Of a stretch of DNA of 64,000 nt, positions 24,106 to 36,851 are shown one piece after another. The stretch's first letter is position 1, and the number at the start of each line of letters is the position of its first letter. The notes beneath the pieces were generated by a model that was not told the DNA's origin, did no database searches, and saw only the letters and a program-made list of their open reading frames with translations. Origin of the DNA: Misgurnus anguillicaudatus. Taxonomy: Eukaryota > Chordata > Actinopteri > Cypriniformes > Cobitidae. The position numbers and the translations under genes are program-made. The stretch covers positions 27,455,501 to 27,519,500 of the forward strand of contig NC_073348.2 of NCBI RefSeq assembly GCF_027580225.2. Direction: 5' to 3'.

Positions 24106-24399
24106 TATAGACGGTTTCAGCAGTAACAACATAAACAAGCGGCTGTCGCGGTCCGCAGTAACTTCCGGTAAACTCCGCTAATAATTAATAACAACAAAGT
24201 ACTTTAAACGTAGTTTATTTATATAACAAGCAAAACAACAACACATAGATTACATAGGAAACCAAAACATTTGTTATTTTTGACGAGGCATTTGTTCAAG
24301 AGATCAGTTTAGCAACTACTTAGACCATTAAAAAAACGAAACCGGAAGTAAGGTTCGGATCCAGACGTGTATCACGTGCGTCCGATGAAACCGTCTATA
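24106..24399. mobile_element. MITE with perfect 14-bp ends, copy 2
   Basis: Starts TATAGACGGTTTCA and ends TGAAACCGTCTATA. 294 bp. Lies inverted to copy 1 only 91 bp away, so the two can form a hairpin. Confidence 0.88.
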
Positions 24400-25365
24400 C
24401 ACAATTTATAATTTTCTAAATTTTGGAATAATTAGAAATATGTATGTTATTAAATTAATCAGAAACTACAAAATATCGTAATAATTTTAAAGCTTGTTTT
24501 GTCTTATTTAAAATACTTAATAATAATCTTAAGAGCCTCGTTGAGATACATCGGTTTAACTGAGCACATATGTGAAATTGTTTCTTGCTACATTTACATG
24601 TGAACACATGGCACTTTGAGGGGATTATGTAAACATTGCAAAAGAGTCATTGGTAATAAAAACAGACAGATATTGTGTAACATCATTCTACAATGGCATA
24701 AATGACCTTGGCATTTTCATTCTGATTTTCAACAGATTGCAGAGGCAGCGTGCACTGCAACCCAGCTGCATCTATGACAACCACGACAGTCAAATATACA
24801 CGTCACGAGCTAAAGTGTCCTCATTAAACACCTGATAGAGAACCCACATGAAGCCAAGAAGCCCATTACAACAAAATATCCATATTAACACACACTTACA
24901 TTTGAAAATAAACACACATATAAAATGTTCTGTAACTCTATGAGTTTTTTCGCGACCTTACTGAGGAACTACGTGTACCTGACTGAACAGGTGTGACAGG
25001 TGACAGTCCTTCACCAACATTTACCTCAGTGTAGCGATTTTTGAATAAAAAAACACAAAACATCTACTTTTATCTCATTATCGGCCCCATGCATTATTTA
25101 ACGGTGAAAACTAGATATTTTATGTCTTATAAATACTGTCGTAACGTACAGTCGTGTGTCCTAAGCAGCCAAGATCCTTGTCGCCCAAGGGCCTTTCATT
25201 AATAAACATATAAGCTTAGCATTTGTTCGGCAGCCTTGCCATCTAAAGACGACCATTAATTTTTACTCTTTTATAACATACCTTGCTAAAATTTCCACGT
25301 ATGTTTAGTGCGAAATGTACTGCATAAAAATTAAAATGAAGAAATTAAACAAATGTTTATCTTAC
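24400..25365. other. arfip2 intron 1, unique A/T-rich sequence
   Basis: No feature recognised between the MITE and the first-exon donor. Confidence 0.4.
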
Positions 25366-25440
25366 CTGCGCGTTTCCTATCTAGGATGAGCGTTTGACAA
25401 GCGTGCTGTCTGTTTTATTCCCGTGCATGCGCAGTCAAAC
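25366..25440 (-). other. arfip2: Probable arfip2 non-coding first exon
   Basis: On the minus strand GGAAACGCGCAG is followed at 25365 by the strong donor GTAAGATAAA. It can join the acceptor at 20708 that opens the start-codon exon. The 5' boundary is uncertain; 25440 is only an estimate. Confidence 0.6.
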
Positions 25441-25700
25441 ACTGACACTTGGATAGGAACGGGGGAAAATAATAAAAGAATGCATTCATGGAGATGAATG
25501 GATGTTAATTCATAACCGGGCGGCTTTTCGCATGCTCAGCCGATTTCACTGTATCCGGCGGCTTGTTTGTATTATCGGGCGAATCAGCCTCCGGTAGCCC
25601 GAAATGCATTGCGGATCTGACGACAGGCGGCCAGCGTGGAATGCGCAGATAGCGCGGAGGAGAAGCCATGATGAGAAGGGAAAACTGGGACAACCACCTT
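25420..25700 (-). promoter_or_regulatory. arfip2 CpG-rich promoter with NRF-1-like site
   Basis: The only GC/CpG-rich stretch near the first exon. GCATGCGCAG at 25425-25434 resembles an NRF-1 half palindrome, and GCATGCTCAGCC at 25530-25541 is a weaker relative. A second CpG-rich patch spans 25505-25660. No TATA box seen. Both strands contain short ATG frames here, so bidirectional transcription is possible but unproven. Confidence 0.45.
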
Positions 25701-28085
25701 GAACAAAATACAAGTGTAAATTTTATAAAATCAAGCATACTTGAAAGTGTAGTAAATTGTAGTATACTGAGTATTCTTAGATTCAGCTATGCGTGAAATG
25801 CGAATTTAAAAGAAAAACAATGAATACAATACCTGAATACCATACATATATAATTCTAATCGGGATAAATAAAAAAATGTTTCGCATTTCTAAACACTGA
25901 CTTGGCAGTAGTCTATGGGCTATGGTAAGCGTTAAACAAATTAACTAAATACCAAATATTGATTTAACTAATTCTGATCCTGTGGATCTATGTTAAAATA
26001 TTAATGATTTATGCAATAACATGCTATAATTTTTACATTTATTGTTTTTATATTCTTTGTGTAATTACAATCAGCTAAATCTGTATAACGAAGTGACTAT
26101 TCCTCCTGTTCACCAGAAGGTGGCACTATCAGGTCAGAAATTAAAGGCAAAATGAATGCGCATACCTGTAAAAATACAGCTGTGTTTTTGAGACAGTCAT
26201 CATCATATATGGATTTTTAGTTATTGTGTTATTTAAATGTGCACTGGCTGTATAATAAAGCAGTAAAGTGCCAATATACGGTACTACTGAGATAAATAAA
26301 AGCCAGCTAAGGGATAGTGAAATCTTACTAAGTTCACCTTTAAATGCAGAACTGGGTCATGATAGTAATAAATGTTAGAAAAACTGTCAGTGGTACCCGA
26401 CTCATCTCCTGACGGAATGATTTAAGGACTAAGAATGAAGAAAAACACCCAGTCAGTGCAATTTTTGCAGTAGTAGACAAAAACAATCCTGATACTGTTG
26501 GTAATTGTATTACTCACTGATCACTGAACAGTGTGTTGCCCAAACGCAATATTGCTCAATTTGTTATTATGTCAATCATTTGAGCTCTCACTGATACGTT
26601 CAGAACGACTGTGTGTTTGTGTAAAGTAGCTAGTACATTATTATGCAAACAATGTTCGATGCAGGTATTTTAAGATTTGTTATCTCAGTGCTATTTTCAA
26701 TATTTCAACATATATTTTTAAAAGTTATTTTTTCTCAGTCAAACCAGCATAAACTGTAGTCTCCAGGGGAAGTACTGTAATGTAAAACCATAATGCATCA
26801 ACAAAAAGAAACATTCCTAATATCATAGATGTGTAGATAAAAGGACTTTGGGTTAATGAAGCACAGCGAGTGTTTTTCTTTTAACATTAAGCAATGATAC
26901 ATAATATTATTCACAAAATTATTTTCTTTAGTGAGCTATTACAGGACTTTTATTTTGTTTTGTGGGTCAGTCGTCAGCACCCATAGATGACAGGCCATAG
27001 ATCTGCTTGCTTTGGTTCATTCATAATTACCCCGGCGCAAGGTGCCAGGGTCTGTTATTTTAACCAGCTTTCCGGAAAAATGTTGAACTGTGGACTGTTT
27101 TCTCTGGCTTGATCGCGCCTAACATCCTCTTCGGTGAGCCTCCCTTTCTCTAGCCATGCCTGACTCCTATCTTCTCCCTTTCTGACCTCTGATCCCATTT
27201 TACTCTGACTGCTACAGGACTTGATGTAGGATTAAGTTGCAGTAACGTAATCCAATGAGGAAAACGAGAGTTCATCTACTACCATGACTAGAACTGGAAC
27301 TAAACAGTAAAAATTATCTTCTGTAAAAACCCCCAAAAAATAAATGTGATTCCTCAGCTCAGTCATTGTTTACTGTTTCAGCTCACATATCTTAAAACTA
27401 TGAGACTGTGAAAAAAGCACACCCTGCTTTTTCGATTTGGCAAGCTTAAATCTGATTGGCTGATTTACTCAGTTTTGGATGATCACGCAGGGTGTCTGCC
27501 TGGACACAGGGAAGTTCCTTATGGTTTTCAGGATGAAATAATCACTGGATTTGCTAGTATTTGCCAGGTTAACTCTTTTTAATACATTCTGAGTTAATAA
27601 AAAGAGGCACTTAATAAAAAAGTAACGGAAACTAGATATCTACTGGCACAACTATATAGGACATTTCTGGTCTGTGAAATAGTCTGTACTGTACTTATTA
27701 CTTCAAACACATAAATTCTGATCCCAGTAAGTGTCCACATTTTCCTTGGTTTTTCTGGTGTTTTTTCTACTAACTGAATAAATCACATATTTTCATGTGT
27801 ATATTTTTTTTGTATAATCTCTTTTACAAAAAAGGGCATAAAATCTGTTTATCACAAATAAATGTCAAGGTTTTCCAATTTTTATATGTTCTATGAATGC
27901 TGGGTTGTTTAAAGTCTGTGTAGAGTCATTTCTAAACACATTATAAATGTTAGAAGTGTATTGCTGAAACATATTACAAAGACTGTAAACTGTGTAGCAC
28001 TGAATTGTGGAGTTGGGTTCTTGAACAGTTTATTTCGGCGGGACATCGATCATGGTCCAGCCCCTAACACAATTTGAAAGTTTAC
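25701..28085. other. Intergenic, unique sequence upstream of arfip2
   Basis: No exon, RNA gene or repeat recognised over 2.4 kb. Confidence 0.45.
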
Positions 28086-28346
28086 CGAGACTTGGCTGCG
28101 TCCGAAATTGCATACTGTGACAGTAGGTACTGAAATGGACAAAAACAGTAGGTACTATATAGTATAAATATGGATAGTATTAAAGAAATGTATCGAATGA
28201 ACCCTTCAGGTTCTTGTCCGAAGTAGAAGGTCATAGAGGTACTTTTCAGCTGTTTTGGAAGACTATGAATTCTTCAGACATAACACTCACTTTGCCTACT
28301 GCTTTTCGCCTTCTATTTAGTATTAAAGTAGACGGTTTCGGACAAT
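28086..28346. mobile_element. MITE with 'GCGTCCGAAATTGCATACT' end
   Basis: Left end GGCTGCGTCCGAAATTGCAT; right end GACGGTTTCGGACA, roughly inverted. Internal CAGTAGGTACT repeats are typical of a dispersed cypriniform element. Exact boundaries are uncertain. Confidence 0.6.
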
Positions 28347-28760
28347 AGACTGTAAAAAATATGGACGTGGTATCCGTGATGTCACTCATAGGTGTGCAAA
28401 GAGCTTTTTTGAAGCCTTAAGTAGGCAGTGCCTGCCGCCGCCATCTTGGCTGCGCGTCACCGTGCATCACTCGCGGATAACCGAAAATGGGTAAAGAGGC
28501 GGGACATGGGTGAAGCTGAGGTGGCTGGTTGCTGAAACCATGCCCGCCTAGCTCAATTCTAATGACAGCAGTGGCAGTTCACCCGTCACTCAAGTGGCCA
28601 CGGCCTTAATTATGCAGAACTTTAAGGCTTAATATAATTTAAACGGATGAGTTACAAAAAATTCACCCCCTTATAGTTGACATTAAGGCCAAAATTAGCT
28701 TTATAGACCAAAATCACTTTTTGTACCAGGCTGTAAACATATTATTTTCTATATAGCAGT
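28347..28760. repeat. Dispersed repeat ('ACTGTAAAAAATATGGACG' type)
   Basis: Recognised as a common fish repeat by its ends ACTGTAAAAAATATGGACG and GTACCAGGCTGTAAACATAT. Class not assigned. Confidence 0.5.
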
Positions 28761-28782
28761 CTGTCAAAGAATTGCAGTTTAA

Positions 28783-29212
28783 AGGGAACATATCATGAAA
28801 ATCAGAATTTTTCCATGTTTAAGTGCTATGATTGGGTCCCCAGTGCTTTCATCAACCTAGAAAATGTGAATAAGATCAACTCAGTAACTTAGTTTTGGTA
28901 AACCATTCTCTGCAAGCATGTGAAAAAATAGGTCATTGAAATTTGGCTCCCCTTGTGATGTCAGAAGGGGATAATACCGCCCCTTAATCTGCACTATTCA
29001 ACCATGACACTTCCATTTAGTGCAGAGATCAGCTCATTTGCATTTAAAAGGACACACCCACAGCTCATGTTTGCTCACACCTTCAAAGTGGCAATTTTAA
29101 CATGTTATAATAAATTATCTATATAGTATTTTAGGCTAAAACTTCACATACATATTCTGAAGACACCAAAGATTTATTTTACATCTTTAAAAAGTCTTGT
29201 GAAATGTCCTCT
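28783..29212. mobile_element. TTAA-type MITE ('GGGGACATATCA' family), intact copy
   Basis: Flanked by TTAA (28779-28782 and 29213-29216). Ends AGGGAACATATCATGAAAAT and CTTGTGAAATGTCCTCT are inverted over the terminal portion. Two interrupted copies lie at 31285-32572 and 41851-42962. Confidence 0.88.
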
Positions 29213-30540
29213 TTAAGTCACTTCCATATTGGCTTCATCAGAGAGATCGGAAGGTTGCCCCTCGCAGCGAACACATCCCCAGCGTTTAAGAGCAAAGAAT
29301 CAAGACAATTTTTCCAAGATTTTGAAAACTTATTTTATTTACTTGTCGGTTTATTTCACCATTCAGAGTTAGCTGGGTGGTTAACACATTTTTCTGTAGT
29401 GAGACAGACTGAGAACACATGTAATATCAGATGTTACATGGACTTTAAGCATGGTTGGGTCAAATATGGACATATTTTACCCAACCATGAGCTGGAAAAA
29501 TATACAATAAATAAGCATGTTTAAATCGTTCTAATCTTGAACATTTCTTTCACTCCCTTCATTTGACACTTACTACATTTACTGTACATGTTCTCACAAA
29601 CACTTTCTCACAGCTTCTCACGTAAAGTGCTGTGAGAACGCCTTTTAAAACTGTCCTGAGAAAAAATTTCAAACTTTAAATAAGTGGCAACATGGTGGGC
29701 TCAGTATCTACAGTAAGTACCTCAGTAGGAGAGCTCTCCATTTAACATCTGATTGAATCAAAGGAACAGCCATCCAAAACATATTTGTTGTTATTAATGC
29801 AATGTGGGCTTGTTGGCCTTAACAATCTTGTATAAAAGCATGTCCTAATTTAGTTTTTGAAAACAGCTATTTTACATTGACAGGTGAAAATTGTTAACAG
29901 GACAATCGGACTAGTCTGCCAAGTTTTATTCTTTTACTGTAATTTTTTGTCGGTTTATGTAAAGGGGAAAAACTGTCATGTAATGTGGAGTTTGCACGTA
30001 TTACTTTTTGCCTAACAAGCGATACGCACGTACAGTGATGTTGTAAACCTTCATTAAACACAAACCTTCATTAAACACTGACTTGCCTGCACTCATTATA
30101 CACATAAAACACGTTCCATTGGAGGTTTCATAAAAGCCACAAGTAAAGTATTTTTCAAACCACAATTTAGTTTAAACTATACAAAATCCTGACCAATCTC
30201 AAAGTTATTCATTCTAATTGCAACCCTCAGACCCATAAAATAGTTTTTGTTAAATCATTAAGGAATAACTATGAACATTTCCAGGTCAAAAATATGATAA
30301 GTATTCTGCAATGACCTTTAAATTTATTCATAAACACATTGAAATTCAAACACACAGTAGTTGTAATTTCCATCTTTTATAAAAGGTTACACTTGATGTG
30401 TTTTAAACTACAGTAGGCTTCATTTTCAGACAACCATATTTGTCTTGATAGACATCGTTTACTCTTACATGACCGACTTGCATGAACTGCAACCTACATA
30501 CATGGATCTCACTTAAATGAAAATATATGTTTTGAAAATT
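29213..30540. other. Intergenic, mostly unique sequence
   Basis: No gene recognised. A small inverted repeat, GGGTCAAATATGG...ACCC, lies at 29456-29484. A 106-codon open frame at 29204-29524 starts inside a transposon end and resembles no family known to me. Confidence 0.4.
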
Positions 30541-31255
30541 AAAAGGATACTCCAGCCAAATATCTAAATTACCACAATATTTTCTCACCCTAAAGCAATC
30601 CGAGATACATTTGTCTATCATCTTTCAGACGAGCACATTTTGAGTTATTTTCCAAGCTTTACAATCCTAGAAAACAGGGATCAGGGAACAACCCCTGACC
30701 CTAAACACCAAAAAAGTGCATTCATCGTTCACAGAGGTAATCTGCACGGTCTCAATATGTTAATAAAAATCTTCTGTGGGCAATAGATGCGATTTTGTAA
30801 GATTTTAAATATTAACTAATAACTAGCTTCCGGTAACAATGCCATAGTGGACTCAAGAGAGAGTTTTACTGTAGTAAGCTTTGGTTGCCATGGGTACGTT
30901 GTGCAGTGACTCTCGTGAATCTCTCGTGAATAGTCCAAGATGGCGTTGTGACCAGAAGCTAGTTATTATAGTTTGTAAAGTTTAAAATATGGATATTTTT
31001 CTTACAATATTGCATCGATTACCTGCAAAAGACCTTTATTAACCCACTGGAGCCATGTGGATTACCTTTGTTAAGGATGGATGCACTTTATTAGACTTCA
31101 AAGTCAAAAGTTGTTCCCTGATCCCTGTTTGCTCCCAAGCTTGGAAAAGCAAGGACATTTACTGAAAATAACTCCAAATGTGTTCATCTGAAAGATGATG
31201 GACATACAGTATGTATCTCGGGTTGCTTAAGGGGGAATACATTATAGGGTAATAT
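30541..31255. mobile_element. Palindromic MITE-like element
   Basis: The arms 30560-30850 and 30955-31235 are inverted copies (shared CAGGGATCAGGGAACAAC/GTTGTTCCCTGATCCCTGTTT, AAGATGATGGACATACAGTATGTATCTCGG and the TAGCTTCTGG/CCAGAAGCTA pair near the centre). Ends are not exactly defined. Confidence 0.65.
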
Positions 31256-31284
31256 TTTGATATATGGCTAAAGTATCTATTTAA

Positions 31285-32572
31285 AGGGGACATATCATGA
31301 AAATCAAACTTTTTCCATGTTTAAAGGTAGGGTATACATTTTGAAAAATGCTAACAGTAGCCGCCTAGCAATGAAATCCCGATCCCACCCTCACGTCAAA
31401 CCGCCATCCAAAGTCACGCCTCTTCCAAAACACATGAATACGCACAGCTCAGACGGTCACATCTCATGTCTCATTCAGCAGTGAGACAACTTTGCAGTAC
31501 AAAGTCGAATAACACTGCCAAAATAACCAAACAACTGGTTTACATCAGAATTAGTTTAAGCACACGTTCGGTTGTGTAGACGTAGTAACTATATCGTTAC
31601 GCTAATCCGTAAACGAACACAAATTTCATAAGCAACACAATGTTTCATCAAAGTAGAATATCTGAATCCATCTCAATACAAACATATCGCGTACCTACCT
31701 TACCAAAATAAACAGTGCAACGACCCTTTCAGACCATTTGCCTCCTGCAGCTGTTTCATCTCGTGGTAAAGCAGTAAAGTTACAGATGTTCATTTGGGTT
31801 TTTGCTCTTGCTGATCCAGGCAGTTTTTGCTGTTGTTGTTATAAAAGATGCCTTTAGTTTTGTGCCTCCTGTGTAGGTTGTCAATTTAGCAAAAAAGTTT
31901 GCTGTTCTCACTGTTTACAGGCAGTAGGTGAGCGCACGTGAACGCGCCGATGACGTATGGTGTCTGCGTGGACTCGCTGCGCGGTGGGCATTCAAATTAT
32001 GCTTACGTATGAGGGACAAAAATGGAAACGTCCGTTCGGACCGAAATCTATGATTTGTTGAACATTTTTTGGTCCTACGCCTTTCACAGATGACATAAAT
32101 TTCTACAAATACATTTAAACAACTTAACACAGTGATTGCTATCAGGATGTAAGGAGACTTTTAACCAGCATAACAAAAAATGTTTCAGGATCAAATCTGT
32201 TACCCTACCTTTAAGTGCTATAATTGTGTCCCCAGTGCATTTATAAACCTAGAAAATGTGAAAAAGATCAACACAGTAACTTAGTTTTGGTAAACCATTC
32301 TCTGCAAGCATGTGAAAAAATAGGTCATTGAAATTTGGCTCCCCTTGTGATGTCAGAAGGGGATAATACCACCACTTAAACTGCACTGTGAAACCACAGC
32401 ACTGCCATTTAGTGCAAAGAGATCAGTTAATTTGCATTTAAAAGGACACACACAAAAACTGCACATTTTTGCTCACACCTACAATATGGTATTTTGATCT
32501 AGAACTTCACATAAGTACTCTGGGGACACCAAAGATTTTTGTATCTTAAAAAAGCCTTGTGAAATTTCCCCT
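31285..32572. mobile_element. TTAA-type MITE ('GGGGACATATCA' family), interrupted
   Basis: TTAA at 31281-31284 and 32573-32576. Its two parts match 28783-29212 (for example CTCTGCAAGCATGTGAAAA and GATGTCAGAAGGGGATAATA). The gap is filled by the element at 31325-32210. Confidence 0.88.
31325..32210. mobile_element. TTAA-type element ('AGGTAGGGTA' ends) nested in the preceding MITE
   Basis: TTAA at 31321-31324 and 32211-32214 recreates the uninterrupted host sequence CATGTTTAAGTGCTAT. Ends AGGTAGGGTATAC and GTTACCCTACCT are inverted. 886 bp; no transposase seen. Confidence 0.9.
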
Positions 32573-32829
32573 TTAATAAAGAAAGCGGAAAATATTTTTT
32601 TCATAGCCTCTTTCACTTTGTTTTAGTCTTGTGAGGTGACGTCTGTAAATTTGACTTGGATGTCTAAAATAAGTGTATGGCTTAAAGGCCAACAAAAGAT
32701 TTCAATGAAGCATTTGTTTTAGTCTTTCTAGTTTCTGTGTCTTCGAATTAATAAAAACCTGTATTTTATTTATCAGTCAATAAAAAGTATTGCCACTGTT
32801 GCATGCAAAAAATAAAACATCAGTTCAAC

Positions 32830-32925
32830 AAACTTTTTTATCCAAAGCAATTTATGAGTCTGTTTGAGCCTATGACCTTTGTGGTGTTGCTACAGCACCA
32901 TGGTCTACCCGTTGAGCTGCAGGGT
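32830..32925. repeat. SINE-like dispersed repeat fragment
   Basis: TTTATCCAAAGCAATTTATG, then CTATGACCTTTG, then GTCTACCCGTTGAGCTGCAGG resembles the widespread fish repeat with a tRNA-like B-box tail. A further fragment (TTTATCCAAAGCAAATGACT) is at 43340-43365. Confidence 0.55.
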
Positions 32926-33419
32926 CAACAGATGCACTATTAAGTGTGTACAAACTGTCTTGTACATGTGCTGGATCTCTCCTCGGTGTCTCATGGCTCT
33001 TGTTCCATGTGTTTGGACCAAGGCACAGATGAATGATTCCTGGATGCCGAGCGCTGGAGAGGCCTATGGGATCATCTCTGGAATGTAGCCATGACTTGTG
33101 AAGAATCCAGAGTCATGTTTATGAGATTAAGTACCAAACTGCACTCCTGGCTCAACAGATGACCCCAGCATCCCACCTCCATATCTTTCATGAAGAACCA
33201 GATGACATTTGGAGAGGCCATGTGTGAGCATACTGTACGTGAGTTTATGTGTGTAGTTGTGAGCGTATTCTCACAACTAGAAGCAGCTGCAGAAACCCCT
33301 GCACTCGGCCCAACGCTTTCGGCCCAAATCACTCTCTAGAGAACACAGAGACGTGGTACATCAGAGACTGTTGACTGATCTAAACCAGCTCCCCTGAGAC
33401 GTACAACAAAAGTTTGTCT
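32926..33419. other. Intergenic, unique sequence
   Basis: No gene or repeat recognised; GC content is higher than around it. The 70-90-codon frames on both strands match no family I know. Confidence 0.35.
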
Positions 33420-33960
33420 TCGTAAGTCAGAGCCGGCCGTAGCTGAAACTTATGCGGTTCATTTCTGTAGTCCAAATTACATGAAAAGATAGTAATATGA
33501 CTTTGAATTAGTCGTGGAAAACATGTTACATAATTTATGAACATACAGCTTCAAAGATATATGGACATTTTAAACGATAATTTGTGTAACTTTTATAAGG
33601 ATCTCTTGACAGAAATGTAATATAATATACATACCTACATTATCAGTTGTGTATGGACCTTACATAATGAACTATATTGTTTTTATTACCTTAGAATGAG
33701 CCGTTTTTATCTACATACACTGCGGGTTTACTTACATGGACGTCGGCGCCATGTTTCTACAGCAGCCCTAAATGGACAAATTGTTCTATAAAGCGCCTTT
33801 TGTTACTACGTTGCCTCAGATGATGACGCGTTTGTCCTGTGTTGGCTACCGTAGTTTCACTATGCTTTTCTAAAGGGAGGGGTGAGCTCTGGACTGAGCC
33901 ATTAGTCTTCCCACTAGATGCCGCTAAAGGTCCACATTAATAGTTATGAATATTTTGGCA
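33420..33960. repeat. Dispersed fish repeat containing 'GATGATGACGCGTTTGTCC'
   Basis: Recognised only as a recurrent teleost sequence (CGGCGCCATGTTTCTACAGC, ACTAGATGCCGCTAAA). Class and ends not determined. Confidence 0.4.
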
Positions 33961-34048
33961 TTATATAACAATGTATCAAGGCATTTATTTTAAAGAGCTA
34001 TACCACAATCACAATTGTTCAGTATTTCTGTTTAACTATCATAATTAG

Positions 34049-34660
34049 GGCCTGAACACCGAGGAGTTGCGAAAGGAGCGAAGCCCTATTGTTTTTGCTC
34101 GGATTTATAATTTTTTTATTTTAATTTTTTTTTACGTTTGTGGGCGTAACATAATCGAAAACTCTTGAAATTTAGCAGAGACATCAGAGTCATCTGCCAT
34201 TTGGACCGTGCAATGGCTGGAATATGGGCGTAGCAGGGGGCTCTGTAGCGCCCCCTGTAATGCAAAAACAAACATTGGGCACAGATTGGGCAAACATGTA
34301 CGTACATGTACGAGAGTTGGTACGCATATAGATCTCATCGACCCGAACAACTTTCGCCCTCAAACATTTTAGTTCCGCCCAACAGGACGTCGGCCATTTT
34401 GGATTGTTTAAAAAATGCATGCGGTGAATACTCCTCCTAGGGGATTCATGGGATAGTGGCTCACTAGCGCCCCCGTTTGTCTAAAATGTGGGGTTTGTTT
34501 TACCTACAGTACCTAAATGGGTCAGTAGCAACATGAAATAGTCCACTGATATTTACCCACTTGATGCACGTGCCCACCATGCATCGTGTTCTCGGAGGCA
34601 CCGTATAGCGATAAAAAGACGTGCGAGGGCCCGCCATCGCTGCTTGCAGCTATTTTTATG
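34049..34660. repeat. Dispersed fish repeat, 'GGGCCTGAACACCGAGGAG' to 'CGCTGCTTGCAGCTATT'
   Basis: Both ends are characteristic of a common teleost repeat with conserved 'GCGCCCCCTGTAATGCA' and 'AGTTCCGCCCAACAGG' blocks. Class not assigned from sequence alone. Confidence 0.55.
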
Positions 34661-34771
34661 ATTTATATCCCATAAGTTTGACTTTATATCTCATAACTAT
34701 CATTTTTCAAAGCATGATATTTCTTATGTGGCAAAAATGTGGCTTCCATAGATTTCACCCTTTTCTCAATA

Positions 34772-35152
34772 CACTGCAAACAATGACTTTATTACTAAGT
34801 ATTTTTGTCTTGTTTTCAGTACAATTATCTAAACATTCTTCAAATCAAGATGCAGTTTCTTGATGAGCAAAATGACCTAAGAAAATAAGTTTTTTGAAGA
34901 AAAAAATTAAGTGAATTTGTGCTTGAAATAAGGAAAAAAATCTGTCAATGGGGTAAGAATTTTTTTTCAAGATTTTTTTCGGCAGATATTTTTGCTTGTT
35001 TTAAACACAAATTCATGTAATTTTTGTCTAAAAACTAGACTGATTTTCTTGGGTAATTTTGCTCATCAAGAAAATGCATCTTGACGTAAACATTTTTAGA
35101 TATTTGTACTGAAAACATGACAAAAATACTAAATAAGTAATTTTTTGCAGTG
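34772..35152. mobile_element. Palindromic MITE with 'CACTGCAAA' ends
   Basis: Inverted arms containing AGTATTTTTGTCTTGTTTTC and TCATCAAGA; ends CACTGCAAA and TTTGCAGTG. A second copy is at 49947-50375. Confidence 0.85.
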
Positions 35153-36539
35153 TAAGAAACTTACAAAATCTTGGTCCACTGAGCTACACCTTCCCCCAAC
35201 TACCAGTTTGATGTGAAATTTTAAGAGGTTGGCTGAAAAATGTTTCACTTTCACCCAATTACCAGTACACGTCCTAACTAGTGACCAAAAGCCACTTATA
35301 TACGTCCAACACATCTGAACCACAACGCTAAATGAGTAAAAGTGCTGCTGTAAAAGTCTCTCGGTGGCTTTGCCCTCCACATCTAGAGTTACTCACTGTG
35401 AGCACTGCGTCAGGAAAGTGTATTTATGCAAACGTACGCATCTGTGTTTGTGAGACATATTTCTGTGACAAAGCTCTTATATGAAACACAGCGGCCAGCT
35501 GCAAAAGTCTAGTTTTTTTCTTAACAGAGAACAAGCAATCGAAATCTTTCACCCTAAATCATCTTTTACCAAACCTGAAGACCAAGACCTTTTGTATGAC
35601 TTAATTCATCTTACTCTTTATAAGTAGATATCTTGTGTTTTCAACACATAATAAGTTCAGAAAGAATTCACATGGCAGGTGCCATTTGTTTATACTAAAG
35701 GCGAAACAGCAGATTTACAGCTGTGAATGCAGGTGTGTCCTGTGAGATCCATCAATAAATTGTCTGATGACACTTAAAGCGTGAAAAGAAAGTGAAAGGA
35801 AGATTGATGTGTTCATGTCTGAATATCTTGTGATACCACTTTAACATTTCACATTTGGCTATGTTTCAATCAAAGGCACAGGACCGAATCTGGAAGGCAA
35901 TTCTGTTTACTCTGTGGCGTCCCGATAGCTGATTCAAAACAACTCAATTTGAACATCACACCTATCAAATTAATGGTGTAACTTTTAATTGCGTCTTTTT
36001 CCCGATTGGTCTTGTTGTACACTGTTTTGCCAGTAGAATAACTAGCAGGACACCAGCCTAGAGTATTATGAAAAAAATATGATTATAAACAGGGATTGGT
36101 ATATTAGCCAAGCCACATAATCCTGTGACATGTAGTCTGTAACTCTTCAAATTGTCAAGTCTCTTTTAAACCTCACAATGCATATCCTCAAACTGACAGG
36201 TTGCGTAATTGGACCCCCAAAGATTCCCAAAGAAGGAAGATCCAGCCTGAGAGGAATTACTGTAGTGTTGTTTACATTTGGAAAACCTTGAAATGATAGA
36301 GACAACTCAATGAACTGTCTATCATCCATTCTCCCAAGCTGTTATATTGTCTTCAACATTTTTTCCCCTAGTAAACGCATTTTAGACTTCAAAATTCATA
36401 AAAAAAATTGTGAAAACATTTTTTTCACAAAAAATCTGTGAAGACAAAACATGTAAGTGTCATAAACTTTTGTTAAACACAAAGCTTACTTTTGGTGTCA
36501 ATCCAAAAGTCTATGGGAAAAATGAATGGGCCCCGTTAA
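35153..36539. other. Intergenic, unique sequence
   Basis: No gene or clear repeat recognised. Confidence 0.45.
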
Positions 36540-36851
36540 AGCAACACTAAAGAACTCTGGCTCTTTGCTCCCCCTACAGGTTAGAAGCGTAATTGTTCAT
36601 TACCACTGTCGTAAATACTGCAGCATAGCTGGCTCTGATTGGATTGTAGGTCTGCCATAAAGCAAGTTTTTGTAGTTTTCACTCGAACTACAGGACCACT
36701 ACCAGACGGTTGGAAACTTCTTTAGTGCGGTTTTGGCCGATAGAGGGCTGCAAAGCGAATGTGAAAGTGCCGTTCACCGTTTTGAGTTGATGAACCACTG
36801 AAACTTTTTTGGAAACGTTATTTTAAGGTAAAAAAACTCTTTGGTGTTGCT
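36540..36851. mobile_element. TTAA-type MITE ('AGCAACAC' ends)
   Basis: TTAA at 36536-36539 and 36852-36855. Ends AGCAACACTAAAGAACTC and ACTCTTTGGTGTTGCT are inverted. The right TTAA is shared with the next element. Confidence 0.88.

Noticed and set aside
29204..29524. 106-codon plus-strand ORF
   Set aside because: It begins inside the end of a MITE, shows no recognisable domain, and includes an inverted repeat; no splice or regulatory context supports it.
33072..33332. 86-codon minus-strand frame
   Set aside because: Next to a SINE-like fragment, no domain, and no supporting splice sites.
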